This document shows positions 24,305-32,311 of a stretch of 45,772 nt of DNA, piece by piece. How positions within the stretch are numbered: the stretch's first letter is position 1; each line of letters starts with the position of its first letter. The position numbers and the translations under genes are program-made. The stretch is from CAKOSP01 sp964370755. GTDB lineage: Bacteria > Bacillota_I > Bacilli_A > RF39 > UBA660. Location of the stretch: positions 1-45,772 of the forward strand of contig CAYJKL010000010.1 of assembly GCA_964370755.1 (NCBI GenBank). Reading direction: 5' to 3'. A model generated the notes under the pieces. It made no database searches, had not been told where the DNA came from, and saw nothing but the letters and a program-made list of their open reading frames with translations.

Positions 24305-25387
24305 TTATATTGACGACGCAAGTAGCGGCACAATAATTATAAATAAAATATAACCCACTGATATACTTATAAATGATGCAATATCAATAGCTCTACAAAA
24401 ATTAGAGTCTTCATCTTTATTACGTAAATTAAGTGACACAATAGATATAAGCACAACTAAAATTACAGTAAACAGAGAAATTATATTAAGCATATCAAGT
24501 ATTCCAAAAGTTCCACCATTTGAAGGTACAATTGACTGAACTACATAAGCATTAGCTACTACCCCAAAAAATGCTGCTCCAGATAAACCAAGTGAATCTG
24601 AATCAGTTTTATGTGAAAATAGAGCTAAAAGAGCAAGACCAACAGATAATACAAATGGAATTAATACTTTTAAGAAAAATCCTAAATCACTTCTAACTAT
24701 TTCAATTCCCGCTATATACTGAGAAAATACTCTATATTCTCCATTAGCATTTGGTGAATCATAAGTTGATTTATATTCATGTGGTTTTGATACTGTTTGT
24801 ATGCTACCATCAACTTCGAACCCAGGAATACTTACTCTAGAACTCATATTAGTATTTTCAGTATCAGGTACATATCTAAGTTTAGCACCATCTCGAGTAG
24901 TATCTTCAATATAAATATTAAGCATATGACTTTCAAGTGACACTCTAGTTAAATTATAATATTTATCTAAAACAGCAGTAACTTTATATCTTTGATAATT
25001 TTCATTTCCATCATAGTGTTCACTAACAAGCTCCTTGTCTTCAATAGACCCGCCTACAATTTGAAATGAATCTCCAGGACTAAAAGCTTTATCACCTTCC
25101 CATGAAAACCATACATAAAATACAGTTTCAAAAGACGAATCCGCTATAGAAATATTTCTAAGAGCTTCAACATACATACCAACAGATACATCAATGTATT
25201 CTCCTTCTGGATATTCAACATCTGTAACACTAGCATCCATTCTATCAGCATGAGATTCTACAGAATGAGTTTTAGAATCATACATCATTGATCCAAAAAT
25301 AACAATAAATAATAAATAAATTAAACTAATTGCACAAAATATCAATTTAATAATTTTGGCTTGTTTTTTATTTAACTTCTTCAACAT
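24305..25387 (-). CDS. pentameric ligand-gated ion channel-like membrane protein
   Basis: 360 residues with an N-terminal anchor (about 12-34), a beta-rich extracellular domain (about 45-232) and four transmembrane helices: M1 236-258 with Pro244, M2 265-288, M3 294-320, M4 332-357. This is the pentameric (Cys-loop superfamily) channel layout. Family-like marks: VSVGMYVEALRNISIADSSF then YVWFSWEGD (beta1-beta2), NLTRVSLESHMLNIYIED (the beta6 'PxDxQxLxIxIE' region, with Pro/Asp replaced), SLGLSGAAFFGVVANAYVVQ then SIVP (M2 and following Pro), and GILDMLNIISLF (M3 start with Asp). No Cys-loop cysteines, as in prokaryotic members. Ligand and ion are unknown. SD AGGAAG before ATG 25387. It is in an operon with the PH-domain gene. 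Assignment is by pattern, not by search. Confidence 0.6.
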   Translation of the reverse strand: MLKKLNKKQAKIIKLIFCAISLIYLLFIVIFGSMMYDSKTHSVESHADRMDASVTDVEYPEGEYIDVSVGMYVEALRNISIADSSFETVFYVWFSWEGDKAFSPGDSFQIVGGSIEDKELVSEHYDGNENYQRYKVTAVLDKYYNLTRVSLESHMLNIYIEDTTRDGAKLRYVPDTENTNMSSRVSIPGFEVDGSIQTVSKPHEYKSTYDSPNANGEYRVFSQYIAGIEIVRSDLGFFLKVLIPFVLSVGLALLALFSHKTDSDSLGLSGAAFFGVVANAYVVQSIVPSNGGTFGILDMLNIISLFTVILVVLISIVSLNLRNKDEDSNFCRAIDIASFISISVGYILFIIIVPLLASSI

Positions 25388-25507
25388 TTTAAATCTTCCT
25401 TTCTTTATTTGCCTTCATATATTATCATAATTACAAACTTGACACAACAAAAATAAATATTATATATAAAAATTATAACACAAAAACTATTTTAATAAAA
25501 AGAAATT

Positions 25508-25516
25508 TGATATAAT
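25508..25516 (+). promoter_or_regulatory. extended -10 promoter of the HAD gene
   Basis: TGATATAAT lies 24 bases before the ATG, with TAGGAGAAT as ribosome binding site between them. No clear -35. Confidence 0.5.
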
Positions 25517-25539
25517 AAAATAAATAGGAGAATTATAAA

Positions 25540-26166
25540 ATGGAAAGAAAAAATATTATATTTGATTTAGACGGAACTCTTTGGGACTCAACAACATCAG
25601 TTGTTCATGCTTGGAATGAAGTTTTAGAAAAAAACAATTTAGAAAAAGTTAACAATCAAACTTTAGAAAATTGTTTTGGAAAAACCTTTGATGAAATAAA
25701 TGAAATAGTATTTAAGAACAATAAAAATGGAAACAAACTATTAAACGAATGTTTAGATAATGAAATACCTAAAATCAAAACACACGGTGGAACTCTTTAT
25801 GAAGGAACAATAAATACTATTAAAACATTATCAAATAAACACAATCTATATATTGTGAGTAATTGTCAAAGTGGATATATCGAAGCATTTTTAGATTACT
25901 ATGATTTAAATAAATATTTTATAGATTACGAATGTGAAGGAAATACAAAAAAAAATAAAGCTATTAACATAGCTCATTTAATGAAAAGAAACAACATTAC
26001 AGATAAAAATACATATTACATTGGAGACACAACTGGAGATTTTTTATCAGCAACAGAAAATAATATTCCATTCATACATGCATCATATGGTTTCAACAAA
26101 AATATTGAAGGGACGTATAAGGTAATAAAAGAAATAACCGAATTACTAAATATTTTTGAAAATTAA
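25540..26166 (+). CDS. HAD family phosphatase (phosphoglycolate phosphatase-like)
   Basis: A 208-residue subfamily IA haloacid dehalogenase-type hydrolase. Motif I is IIFDLDGTLWDS with nucleophile Asp9 and acid/base Asp11. A helical cap (residues 15-85) follows, motif II is LYIVSNCQSGYIEAFL, motif III Lys lies in the NTKKNKAINIAHLM stretch, and motif IV is YYIGDTTGDFLSA. This set fits small-molecule phosphate monoesterases of the Gph/PGMB type; the substrate cannot be told. It is a single gene with its own promoter and a bidirectional terminator. Confidence 0.88.
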   Translation: MERKNIIFDLDGTLWDSTTSVVHAWNEVLEKNNLEKVNNQTLENCFGKTFDEINEIVFKNNKNGNKLLNECLDNEIPKIKTHGGTLYEGTINTIKTLSNKHNLYIVSNCQSGYIEAFLDYYDLNKYFIDYECEGNTKKNKAINIAHLMKRNNITDKNTYYIGDTTGDFLSATENNIPFIHASYGFNKNIEGTYKVIKEITELLNIFEN

Positions 26167-26191
26167 AACGACTTTCCAGTCGCTTTTTATT
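26165..26191. terminator. bidirectional terminator
   Basis: CGACT/AGTCG stem with a TTCC loop, A-rich on one side and CTTTTTATTT on the other. It closes the HAD gene and, in reverse, the DUF2779 gene. Confidence 0.75.
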
Positions 26192-27998
26192 TAACTTTTT
26201 TTCTTAAATTATCCAGTATTTCAACCATAGCCCAAGTATCTTGTCTACAGTACTTAACCAAATTATTCTTAATCATTTTAAGTTCATCATCACTTACAAA
26301 ATTATATTTAGAGTATTCTACAACAGCCTCAGTTCCGTTTTTAACATTCAAATTTTCATAACTTAAATGTGGCACTAAAACTGGTAAAGTTTTCTTAATT
26401 GAATAAGAACCACTTAAACTATTATGATAGTAATTAACTGTATTAACATCTTTCTCAGAAAAACCATTATTTTCAAAAAAATACTTATTATTTTTAAGAA
26501 TATACATCAAGTCAAATGCCATATTATTTATCTTTAGAAGCTTCTCTTTATACTCAGGAAAAAGCATAGAAAGTTCTTTAATTCTTGCCTTTTCATAACC
26601 AACGTTTTGTGCAAGCATAGTACCTTTACTAGTATCAATATTATCAACTAAAGCTTTAGCAAGCAATTTTCTTTCATCACCAAATGTATCAACAAGAAAA
26701 ACAAAATTATCTTTTATCTCATCACAAACACCAGGCTTTCTTTCAATATGAAGAGAAAATTCAAACACAGACTGTGAATAACATTTTTCACCCTTAAATC
26801 TAGGTAAAGGACAAGGAAAACCTTCAAAATCCAAATGATAAATCGGATATTCAATACTATTTAAAATAGCATTAATTTTTTCTTTATTAACATATTCTTT
26901 ATTTCTTTCCAAACAAATATACTGTAATTTATGATTAGGACTATTCAACCAAGAAAAAGGCACATCTTCCATTTTTAAAATCCCTTTATTTAAAAGTCCA
27001 TATTTATCATAAACATTACCACTCTCATCCTTAAAACTCACAAAATTAAGAAAATTATAACTTGCATTACTACTAGGAACATCTTTATAACAAATATCTT
27101 TATAAATACACTCAGTACTTTTCTTAAGCTGACAATGTTTACCAAAAAATACATTACTTACATCACCAGATTTAATTCTTTTTTCCAAATTTTTAATCTC
27201 GCAATCAATAACATCCATTAAATCCTTAGTTACTTCATTTAATTTAAAAAAACTAATTATTTCATTACCATTTGCATCTTTATTATAAACATTTTCCCCA
27301 TTAGACATACATCCATCATAAACATACTCATGATTTAAAACTGCTAAATAATAATTAACTTTTTTAAGTGGTTTACTCTTCTCAAAAAAATATCTTTGCA
27401 CCGCTAAATCATAAATATATTTTCCACAGTCATCATATCTATTTTTAAGTTTTTCATACTTTTTATCAAAATCAGTGTTACTACCATCTGGATAATCAAT
27501 ACAATAAACACCCTTATCATTCACAAATAAATTACTTCTACTATCATTATTTTTATAAGTAATACCTAAATACTTATTTGATGTAGTTGCTTTAACTTCA
27601 ATTATATTTATTTCATCAGCATTTTCATTATAAACATCAGCATAACTTACAAATTTATTACAAAGAGTATCAAATGAAAACATTTTCTGATCAAAAGTAT
27701 CTAAACTAAAAATACTTACTCCACCAAACTTTTTAATAAAATGATCATTTGCAAGAACTTCAATTTTCTTGTAATATTCCATCATTGAATTTAAATGAGC
27801 ATTCTCTTCCCTAGTTAAATCAGTATCTTTATCATCAAACATACTTCCAAGAATTTCCTTAATCTTTTCATTTTTTATTTCATTTTTATAATCTTCTAAA
27901 CTAAGTTTACTACTTACCTTTTCATCATGAATCTTTTCATATTCTAAATACTTATTACATCTAGTATAATTTAAAAATTTAGTTTTTGTTATTATCAT
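26187..27998 (-). CDS. DUF2779 protein with Cas4/RecB-like and DEDD-exonuclease-like parts
   Basis: 603 residues. The N-terminal half looks like a RecB/Cas4-type nuclease: a Cys at residue 14 in LNYTRCNKYLEYEK, NIIEVKATT as the ExK motif, and a Cys cluster CIYKDICYK after CQLKKSTE. This recalls the single N-terminal plus C-terminal Cys set of Fe-S nucleases. The C-terminal half is the DUF2779 domain with IYHLDFEGFPCPLP (Asp/Glu), MLAQNVGYEKARIKELS, GSYSIKKTLPVLVPHLSYE and VKYCRQDTWAMVEIL, resembling the DEDD exonuclease arrangement. DUF2779 proteins are widespread and uncharacterised. A single gene, with no CRISPR or recombination genes near. Double-nuclease activity is inference. Confidence 0.75.
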   Translation of the reverse strand: MIITKTKFLNYTRCNKYLEYEKIHDEKVSSKLSLEDYKNEIKNEKIKEILGSMFDDKDTDLTREENAHLNSMMEYYKKIEVLANDHFIKKFGGVSIFSLDTFDQKMFSFDTLCNKFVSYADVYNENADEINIIEVKATTSNKYLGITYKNNDSRSNLFVNDKGVYCIDYPDGSNTDFDKKYEKLKNRYDDCGKYIYDLAVQRYFFEKSKPLKKVNYYLAVLNHEYVYDGCMSNGENVYNKDANGNEIISFFKLNEVTKDLMDVIDCEIKNLEKRIKSGDVSNVFFGKHCQLKKSTECIYKDICYKDVPSSNASYNFLNFVSFKDESGNVYDKYGLLNKGILKMEDVPFSWLNSPNHKLQYICLERNKEYVNKEKINAILNSIEYPIYHLDFEGFPCPLPRFKGEKCYSQSVFEFSLHIERKPGVCDEIKDNFVFLVDTFGDERKLLAKALVDNIDTSKGTMLAQNVGYEKARIKELSMLFPEYKEKLLKINNMAFDLMYILKNNKYFFENNGFSEKDVNTVNYYHNSLSGSYSIKKTLPVLVPHLSYENLNVKNGTEAVVEYSKYNFVSDDELKMIKNNLVKYCRQDTWAMVEILDNLRKKVK

Positions 27999-28056
27999 AA
28001 TTTACCTCACTATAAATATAATAACATAAAAAAAAGGCTAAACGCCAATTTAATTT

Positions 28057-28425
28057 TTAATTATTACCAAATTTTCTTCTTCTTTCAAGTTCTGCTTTAC
28101 AACTACCTATTTCTTCAGACGCTACATTAACATAGTGTTGGCTTAATGCAACCGATCCTAAACATACTATTTCAGCTGCTAATTCCTCATAATTACCTGC
28201 TGATAGGTTATACCCGATTATTTGCATAATTGCATCAAAATTAGAATCCAAATCAAACCCGTTATTTAAAGCATCATTCAAAACATTATAACCCTTACCT
28301 ATATTTAAATAAATATACCCAGATGCATGCATTAAAGTTAGCAAATTCAGTAAAGCTCTACCCATTTTCCTTTTACTAATTTCTCTTTCTATTTCATCAT
28401 AACTCTTATTTTCTAAATTTTTCAT
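28057..28425 (-). CDS. hypothetical protein, mostly helical
   Basis: 122 residues, no signal peptide. It begins with a charged helix (SYDEIEREISKRKMGRAL). A moderately hydrophobic middle (LLNLLTLMHASGYIYLNIG, AAEIVCLGSVALSQHY) is followed by a basic end (CKAELERRRKFGNN). I do not recognise it. It has its own promoter (28444-28472) with an inverted repeat straddling the -10, placed directly at the end of the sufB-like gene, so it is probably controlled separately from the Suf operon. SD GGGGGAAAT precedes ATG 28425. Confidence 0.5.
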   Translation of the reverse strand: MKNLENKSYDEIEREISKRKMGRALLNLLTLMHASGYIYLNIGKGYNVLNDALNNGFDLDSNFDAIMQIIGYNLSAGNYEELAAEIVCLGSVALSQHYVNVASEEIGSCKAELERRRKFGNN

Positions 28426-28435
28426 ATTTCCCCCA

Positions 28436-28472
28436 TGACATTAATTGTACTATAAATGTCACTAAATATCAA
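28436..28472 (-). promoter_or_regulatory. promoter with overlapping inverted repeat, upstream of the 122-residue gene
   Basis: Minus strand: TTGATA (28467-28472), 17-base spacer, TACAAT (28444-28449). A 7-bp inverted repeat TGACATT-N12-AATGTCA (28436-28442 and 28455-28461) brackets the -10, an arrangement typical of a repressor site. Confidence 0.6.
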
Positions 28473-28474
28473 AT

Positions 28475-29404
28475 TTATTTTAAAAATCCACTTATAATAA
28501 CATTCTCAGCATCTTTTTCATCTAATCCAAGACTCATAAGTTTATCAAGTTGTTCTCCTGCAATTTTTCCAACAGTAGCTTCATGTACAAGTCTAGCATC
28601 TTTATCATTAGCAACAATTTCTGGAGTAGCTATTACTTTAGCATTTCCCTCAAGTATTGCATCACACTCACTATGAGCATACGATTCACAGTTACCAACA
28701 AGTTTAGATATAAATTCTTGTTTAGAATTATCAGTAGCAACTGCTCTTGATATCAAATGGCAACTTGCACCTTCCTCATTAAGTTCAACATTAAAAATAG
28801 TTTTAACAGTATCTTCATCTGAAGTTAAAATATTTTCTCTTATAAGTAAATTAGAATTTTTCTTTAAATACGCAGTAGTAGTTCTTACACTTGATGTAAC
28901 ACCTCTTATTTGAGAAGTTTCCATTTCCAAAATACTTCCTTCTTCAAGATAGATTTCAGTAACTGGATTAAGCACTTTTTCACTATCATCCCCCATACCA
29001 ATATGTTTTTCAATATATTTAACTTTAGCATTTTTACTTACATAAAATCTATGTACACCAGAGTGCTCACTTTGATTACATCCATGAGTATGTATACCAC
29101 ACCCAGCTTTAATAATTACCTGAGCCCTTTCATTAATATAAAAATCATTATAAACTTTATCTTTTAAATTATCTTCAGTAACAATAACTGGAATATGAAG
29201 ATTATCAACCACAGCGTTTTCTTTAACAATAATATCAATACCTTCTACATCTTCTTTTTTATTAATAACAACATCTTCAGTATCACTTTTAAATAAAAGA
29301 TTACCATTTTTTCTTACATTAAAAGCCCCAGCACCAATTTCATCAACATCAGTAATTTCCTTTAATAATTCTAAATCAATAGAATCAAACTTATTATAAT
29401 CCAT
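28475..29404 (-). CDS. SufB/SufD family Fe-S assembly scaffold (short, SmsB-like)
   Basis: 309 residues. Contains only the SufBD beta-helix core and the C-terminal helices, without the long N-terminus of E. coli SufB. Key marks: GIHTHGCNQSEHSGVHRFYV (100-122), the HSECDAIL motif with Cys247 in the place of the SufB scaffold cysteine, then HEATVGKIAGEQLDKLMSLG (274-293) and SGFL at the end, all SufB/SufD hallmarks. With the adjacent SufC-like ATPase it would assemble Fe-S clusters. The reduced sufC-sufB pair without sufD, sufS or sufU matches the minimal SUF-like system (SMS) described in anaerobes. It starts 9 nt after sufC with AGGAGT as ribosome binding site. Confidence 0.82.
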   Translation of the reverse strand: MDYNKFDSIDLELLKEITDVDEIGAGAFNVRKNGNLLFKSDTEDVVINKKEDVEGIDIIVKENAVVDNLHIPVIVTEDNLKDKVYNDFYINERAQVIIKAGCGIHTHGCNQSEHSGVHRFYVSKNAKVKYIEKHIGMGDDSEKVLNPVTEIYLEEGSILEMETSQIRGVTSSVRTTTAYLKKNSNLLIRENILTSDEDTVKTIFNVELNEEGASCHLISRAVATDNSKQEFISKLVGNCESYAHSECDAILEGNAKVIATPEIVANDKDARLVHEATVGKIAGEQLDKLMSLGLDEKDAENVIISGFLK

Positions 29405-29413
29405 CTAATACTC

Positions 29414-30079
29414 CTAACTATTTATTAGTGCTTTATCAAATTCACTAACTTTTCCCTTTTTAAGCAAAATAACTTCATCTGCAATTTTTATAATTTTTTC
29501 TTGATGAGAAATTATTATAGTAGAGCCATGTTTTTCTTTTCTAATACTTTTAAATAAATCTATAAGTTCATTAAAACTCCATAAATCAATGCCCGCTTCA
29601 GGTTCATCAAATATAGTAACTTCACTTTCTCTTAATATTACAGATGCAATTTCAATTCTTTTAAGTTCTCCACCAGAAAGCGTACTATCAAGCTCTCTAT
29701 GTAAATATTCATCAGCAGGAAGTCCCACCTTTTCTAAAATATCTATACATTTTTCAAAACTAGCATATCTTCCAGCAGATATACTAAGTAAATCTAAAAC
29801 AGTAAGTCCTTTAAACTTAACAGGTTGCTGAAAAGCAAACGATAGTCCTAAATTAGCTCTTTGATCAATAGAAAAATCAGATATATCTACACCATTTAAC
29901 AAAATTTCACCACTAGTTTGAGTTAAAATACCCGCAATTATTTTAGCAAGTGTTGATTTACCAGATCCATTCGGCCCAGTAATAACTATAAATTTATTTA
30001 ATTCAATTTCTAAATTAACATTATTAAGTATCTTCTTACCATCTATCTCATAATTTATATTTTTAAGTTCTAACAACAT
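29414..30079 (-). CDS. SufC-like ABC ATPase (Fe-S assembly)
   Basis: 221 residues. An ABC-type ATPase without a transmembrane partner: Walker A GPNGSGKSTLAKIIAG (about 35-50), Q-loop SFAFQQPVKFKG, signature TLSGGELKRIEIASVIL, Walker B VTIFDEPEAGIDLWS, switch His in IIISHQEKII. The SGGELKR(I/N)E and DEPEAGID(L/I)W forms are specific for SufC rather than transporter ATPases. It would drive conformational change in the SufB-like scaffold. It overlaps the upstream dtxR-like gene (TAATG), so regulator, ATPase and scaffold are coupled. Confidence 0.87.
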   Translation of the reverse strand: MLLELKNINYEIDGKKILNNVNLEIELNKFIVITGPNGSGKSTLAKIIAGILTQTSGEILLNGVDISDFSIDQRANLGLSFAFQQPVKFKGLTVLDLLSISAGRYASFEKCIDILEKVGLPADEYLHRELDSTLSGGELKRIEIASVILRESEVTIFDEPEAGIDLWSFNELIDLFKSIRKEKHGSTIIISHQEKIIKIADEVILLKKGKVSEFDKALINS

Positions 30080-30576
30080 TATTTATCACTACCTTCTAAC
30101 ACTTCCAACCATTTTTGATTAGAAATAATTTTATTTTTAACTAAAGTTTTTTCACAAGATTTACAATTTTCTAAACTAGCACATCCACACTTATTATTAT
30201 CAAATTTTAAAAGTGTACTAATATATTTTCTAAGCGCATCCTTAGTATCATCTGATATATGATGACTAATTGCTTCAATATCCTTTTTAGCAGTATCACC
30301 ATCTACATTTAGTATTCCCACTAAAAATATTTCAATTAAATCTTCATTAACTATTAAATTCTTAGCAATCTTCCTTGCTTCATCAGTAAGCATTATATCT
30401 TTATAAATTTCATAATCAATCAAATTCATTTCAGCAAGTTTTTTAAGTGCTTTACTTATACTAGGTTTAGTAAAGTTAGTCATCTGTGCAAGATCTGTAA
30501 CTCTTACTTTCTTACCCATAGATTCAAGTAAATATATATTTTTTAAATATGTTTCCATCGAACTACTTAAAATCAT
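30079..30576 (-). CDS. DtxR/MntR-family regulator with a CxCx5CxxC tail
   Basis: 165 residues from ATG 30576 (SD AAAGGAGG). The N-terminal winged helix METYLKNIYLLES, VRVTDLAQMTNFTKPSISKALKK is standard for DtxR/MntR. The dimerisation/metal domain (NEDLIEIFLVGILNVDGDTA, EAISHHISDD) keeps a Glu and His but lacks the first usual His (Asn-Glu-Asp stands there). The end carries Cys130, 132, 138 and 141 (CGCASLENCKSC), which the classical iron or manganese sensors lack. It heads the sufC-sufB operon, and a palindrome overlaps its promoter, so autoregulation in response to iron or Fe-S status is likely. Whether the Cys set holds a cluster, iron or zinc is inference. Confidence 0.82.
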   Translation of the reverse strand: MILSSSMETYLKNIYLLESMGKKVRVTDLAQMTNFTKPSISKALKKLAEMNLIDYEIYKDIMLTDEARKIAKNLIVNEDLIEIFLVGILNVDGDTAKKDIEAISHHISDDTKDALRKYISTLLKFDNNKCGCASLENCKSCEKTLVKNKIISNQKWLEVLEGSDK

Positions 30577-30587
30577 AATTCCTCCTT

Positions 30588-30605
30588 TGTTAGCCACAGT
30601 TAACA
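30588..30605. promoter_or_regulatory. candidate operator of the dtxR-sufCB operon
   Basis: TGTTA-N8-TAACA inverted repeat touching the -10 and covering the transcription start region. It is close enough in character to TTAACxxxxGxTAA-type DtxR sites to be the regulator's own site. Confidence 0.5.
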
Positions 30606-30633
30606 TTTTACTCCTATTATCACGAATTGTCAA
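30605..30633 (-). promoter_or_regulatory. promoter of the dtxR-sufCB operon
   Basis: Minus strand: TTGACA (30628-30633), 17-base spacer, TAAAAT (30605-30610). A near-consensus sigma-A promoter ahead of the regulator. Confidence 0.75.
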
Positions 30634-30641
30634 TCTAAACA

Positions 30642-30668
30642 CAAAAAAAGCACAATTATTTTTTATGC
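30642..30668 (-). terminator. terminator at the end of the 401-residue hypothetical gene
   Basis: Minus strand: AGCATAA pairs with TTGTGCT (one G-U) around an A/T loop, followed by seven T; it overlaps the gene's stop region and separates it from the dtxR promoter. Confidence 0.65.
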
Positions 30669-31858
30669 TCTTCTATAATTTCATTAAATATCTCATTTCC
30701 ATCAACCATAGTTATATTATTTCTATAATAATAATTAGTAAACCTAATTGCAAGATTTATACAATAATTAATTTTAAGTATGTCAGCACTTGAAGGAGCT
30801 TCAAATTTTCTTTCATAATCAATAGTATAAAGTAAACACTTCTTATCAATATTGTATTCATAATAAAATTTTTGACCAGTTTCTTTACTACTATATTCTA
30901 TCTCTATAATATTACCAATTTCATCTTCTTTTCCATTATTAGCAACATATCTATTAATTTTAAGCACAGTACCTAAAGCATTATACTCAAACTCAGTAAA
31001 AAAATCAGACTCACTTACAAAAAAATTTATACTTGTATTTTCAAACTCATTACAATCTTTTATCTCAAAACTATTAAATCCATAAGGACTTTCATTTCCA
31101 TTAACTAAAAATTTCTTATAATTATTATGCAAATAAATCATCAAATCATGTTTATTCATATTACTATTTAAAAATGGAAATAACGTTTTATCATAATCAA
31201 CAATAAGATGATGTAAATTATTATCTTCATCTAAACTAAGTAAATTATTATTAAACATTTCATATAAAAATCTAGCATACTTAATTTCTTTATTTATATC
31301 ATATTCACCTTTTATAGCGCTAAGTGCATCTTTAAGTATCGAAGCAACATAATTTTCATTTACATCATTACAATATATAGTGTCATTACCATCATATTTA
31401 TAAGCAATATTATTTGGCAAATTATAATAAAACTCTTCATCTTGATTTTTAAAATACAAAGTATCTCCATTTAACATTTTATCTTCCTCATCACTTACTA
31501 TAAAATGATTTATATCAATATGTTTATCTACCGATTTAAAAATTGTTAATTCAAATTCATAATAATCTTCAGTAAGTTTAATTAAAGCAAATATTTCATT
31601 ATTAATATTACTACTTTCTATACTTAATCTCTCTGCATAAGGATCACCAAAAAGAAGAAAATAATTTTTCAAAAATTCTTCAATATTCTCATTATCTAAA
31701 CTTTCATTTAAAACGGGAAACATACTATATATTACATCTACAACAATATTTCTAAGAGAAGCCTTTCTTGCATTCATATTTCTAAAATTAAGTTTCACAT
31801 TTTTTATAACACTCTCAATATCTTCTAAATTTAATTTATAATCACTACTTTTCTCCAT
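30656..31858 (-). CDS. hypothetical protein, soluble, unknown
   Basis: About 400 residues, no signal peptide or membrane helix. Asn, Asp, Glu and Tyr-rich with alternating helices and strands (EFLKNYFLLFG, YYEFELTIFKSVD, LKINRYVANNG, KFYYEYNIDKK). I recognise no motif or catalytic set. ATG 31858 is chosen because GGAGG lies 6 nt upstream; a longer frame to 31870 lacks this. Single gene, divergent from the 108-residue gene, and ended by its own terminator before the dtxR promoter. Size and composition recall the transglutaminase-like protein at 10142-11437, but I see no Cys-His-Asp set. Confidence 0.5.
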   Translation of the reverse strand: MEKSSDYKLNLEDIESVIKNVKLNFRNMNARKASLRNIVVDVIYSMFPVLNESLDNENIEEFLKNYFLLFGDPYAERLSIESSNINNEIFALIKLTEDYYEFELTIFKSVDKHIDINHFIVSDEEDKMLNGDTLYFKNQDEEFYYNLPNNIAYKYDGNDTIYCNDVNENYVASILKDALSAIKGEYDINKEIKYARFLYEMFNNNLLSLDEDNNLHHLIVDYDKTLFPFLNSNMNKHDLMIYLHNNYKKFLVNGNESPYGFNSFEIKDCNEFENTSINFFVSESDFFTEFEYNALGTVLKINRYVANNGKEDEIGNIIEIEYSSKETGQKFYYEYNIDKKCLLYTIDYERKFEAPSSADILKINYCINLAIRFTNYYYRNNITMVDGNEIFNEIIEEHKK

Positions 31859-31922
31859 AATAGCCTCCAATTAGTAATATATTCTATTACAATTAAAATC
31901 ATTTTGCAATATTTTTTTATTA

Positions 31923-31931
31923 TGCTATAAT
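31923..31931 (+). promoter_or_regulatory. extended -10 promoter of the 108-residue gene
   Basis: TGCTATAAT, 20 bases before the ATG at 31951, with GCGGAGGC as ribosome binding site between. Confidence 0.5.
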
Positions 31932-31950
31932 TAACTAAGCGGAGGCAATT

Positions 31951-32277
31951 ATGAATAAAGACATACATATTCTAAAAGAAATTATAAATAGTAACGCAAA
32001 TGACTTTCAAAAAGCAATAAAATCACTAGACATAGAAGACATAACAATTAGAGTTCTAGTACTAGACTATCTAACTAGCGAGTTTGCTAAAACTGTAATA
32101 CATAACTCACTTAGTAAACAAAATATAAATATACATCAAAACATACTAAAAAGAGCAGAAACAAAATCAGATGAAGAACTAAAAAAACTACTTAGTGAAA
32201 TAATTCCAGCTAATCAAAAACATGATGAGACACAACTTGGAATTGATTTAATAATAAAAGAAGGAAGAATAAAATAA
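31951..32277 (+). CDS. hypothetical helical protein
   Basis: 108 residues, predicted mostly helical and charged (ILKEIINSNANDFQKAIKSL, DEELKKLLSEIIP). No cysteines, signal or membrane segment. Not recognised. It has its own extended -10 promoter and a good ribosome binding site (CGGAGG). Followed by the DUF6512 gene 34 nt downstream on the same strand without an obvious terminator between, so the two may be cotranscribed. Confidence 0.5.
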   Translation: MNKDIHILKEIINSNANDFQKAIKSLDIEDITIRVLVLDYLTSEFAKTVIHNSLSKQNINIHQNILKRAETKSDEELKKLLSEIIPANQKHDETQLGIDLIIKEGRIK

Positions 32278-32311
32278 CTATAAATACATAAACTATTCAT
32301 AGGTGATAACT

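Noticed and set aside
28022..28050. Terminator after the 122-residue hypothetical gene
   Set aside because: Only a 3-bp GGC/GCC stem before a T run; too weak to list as a supported feature.
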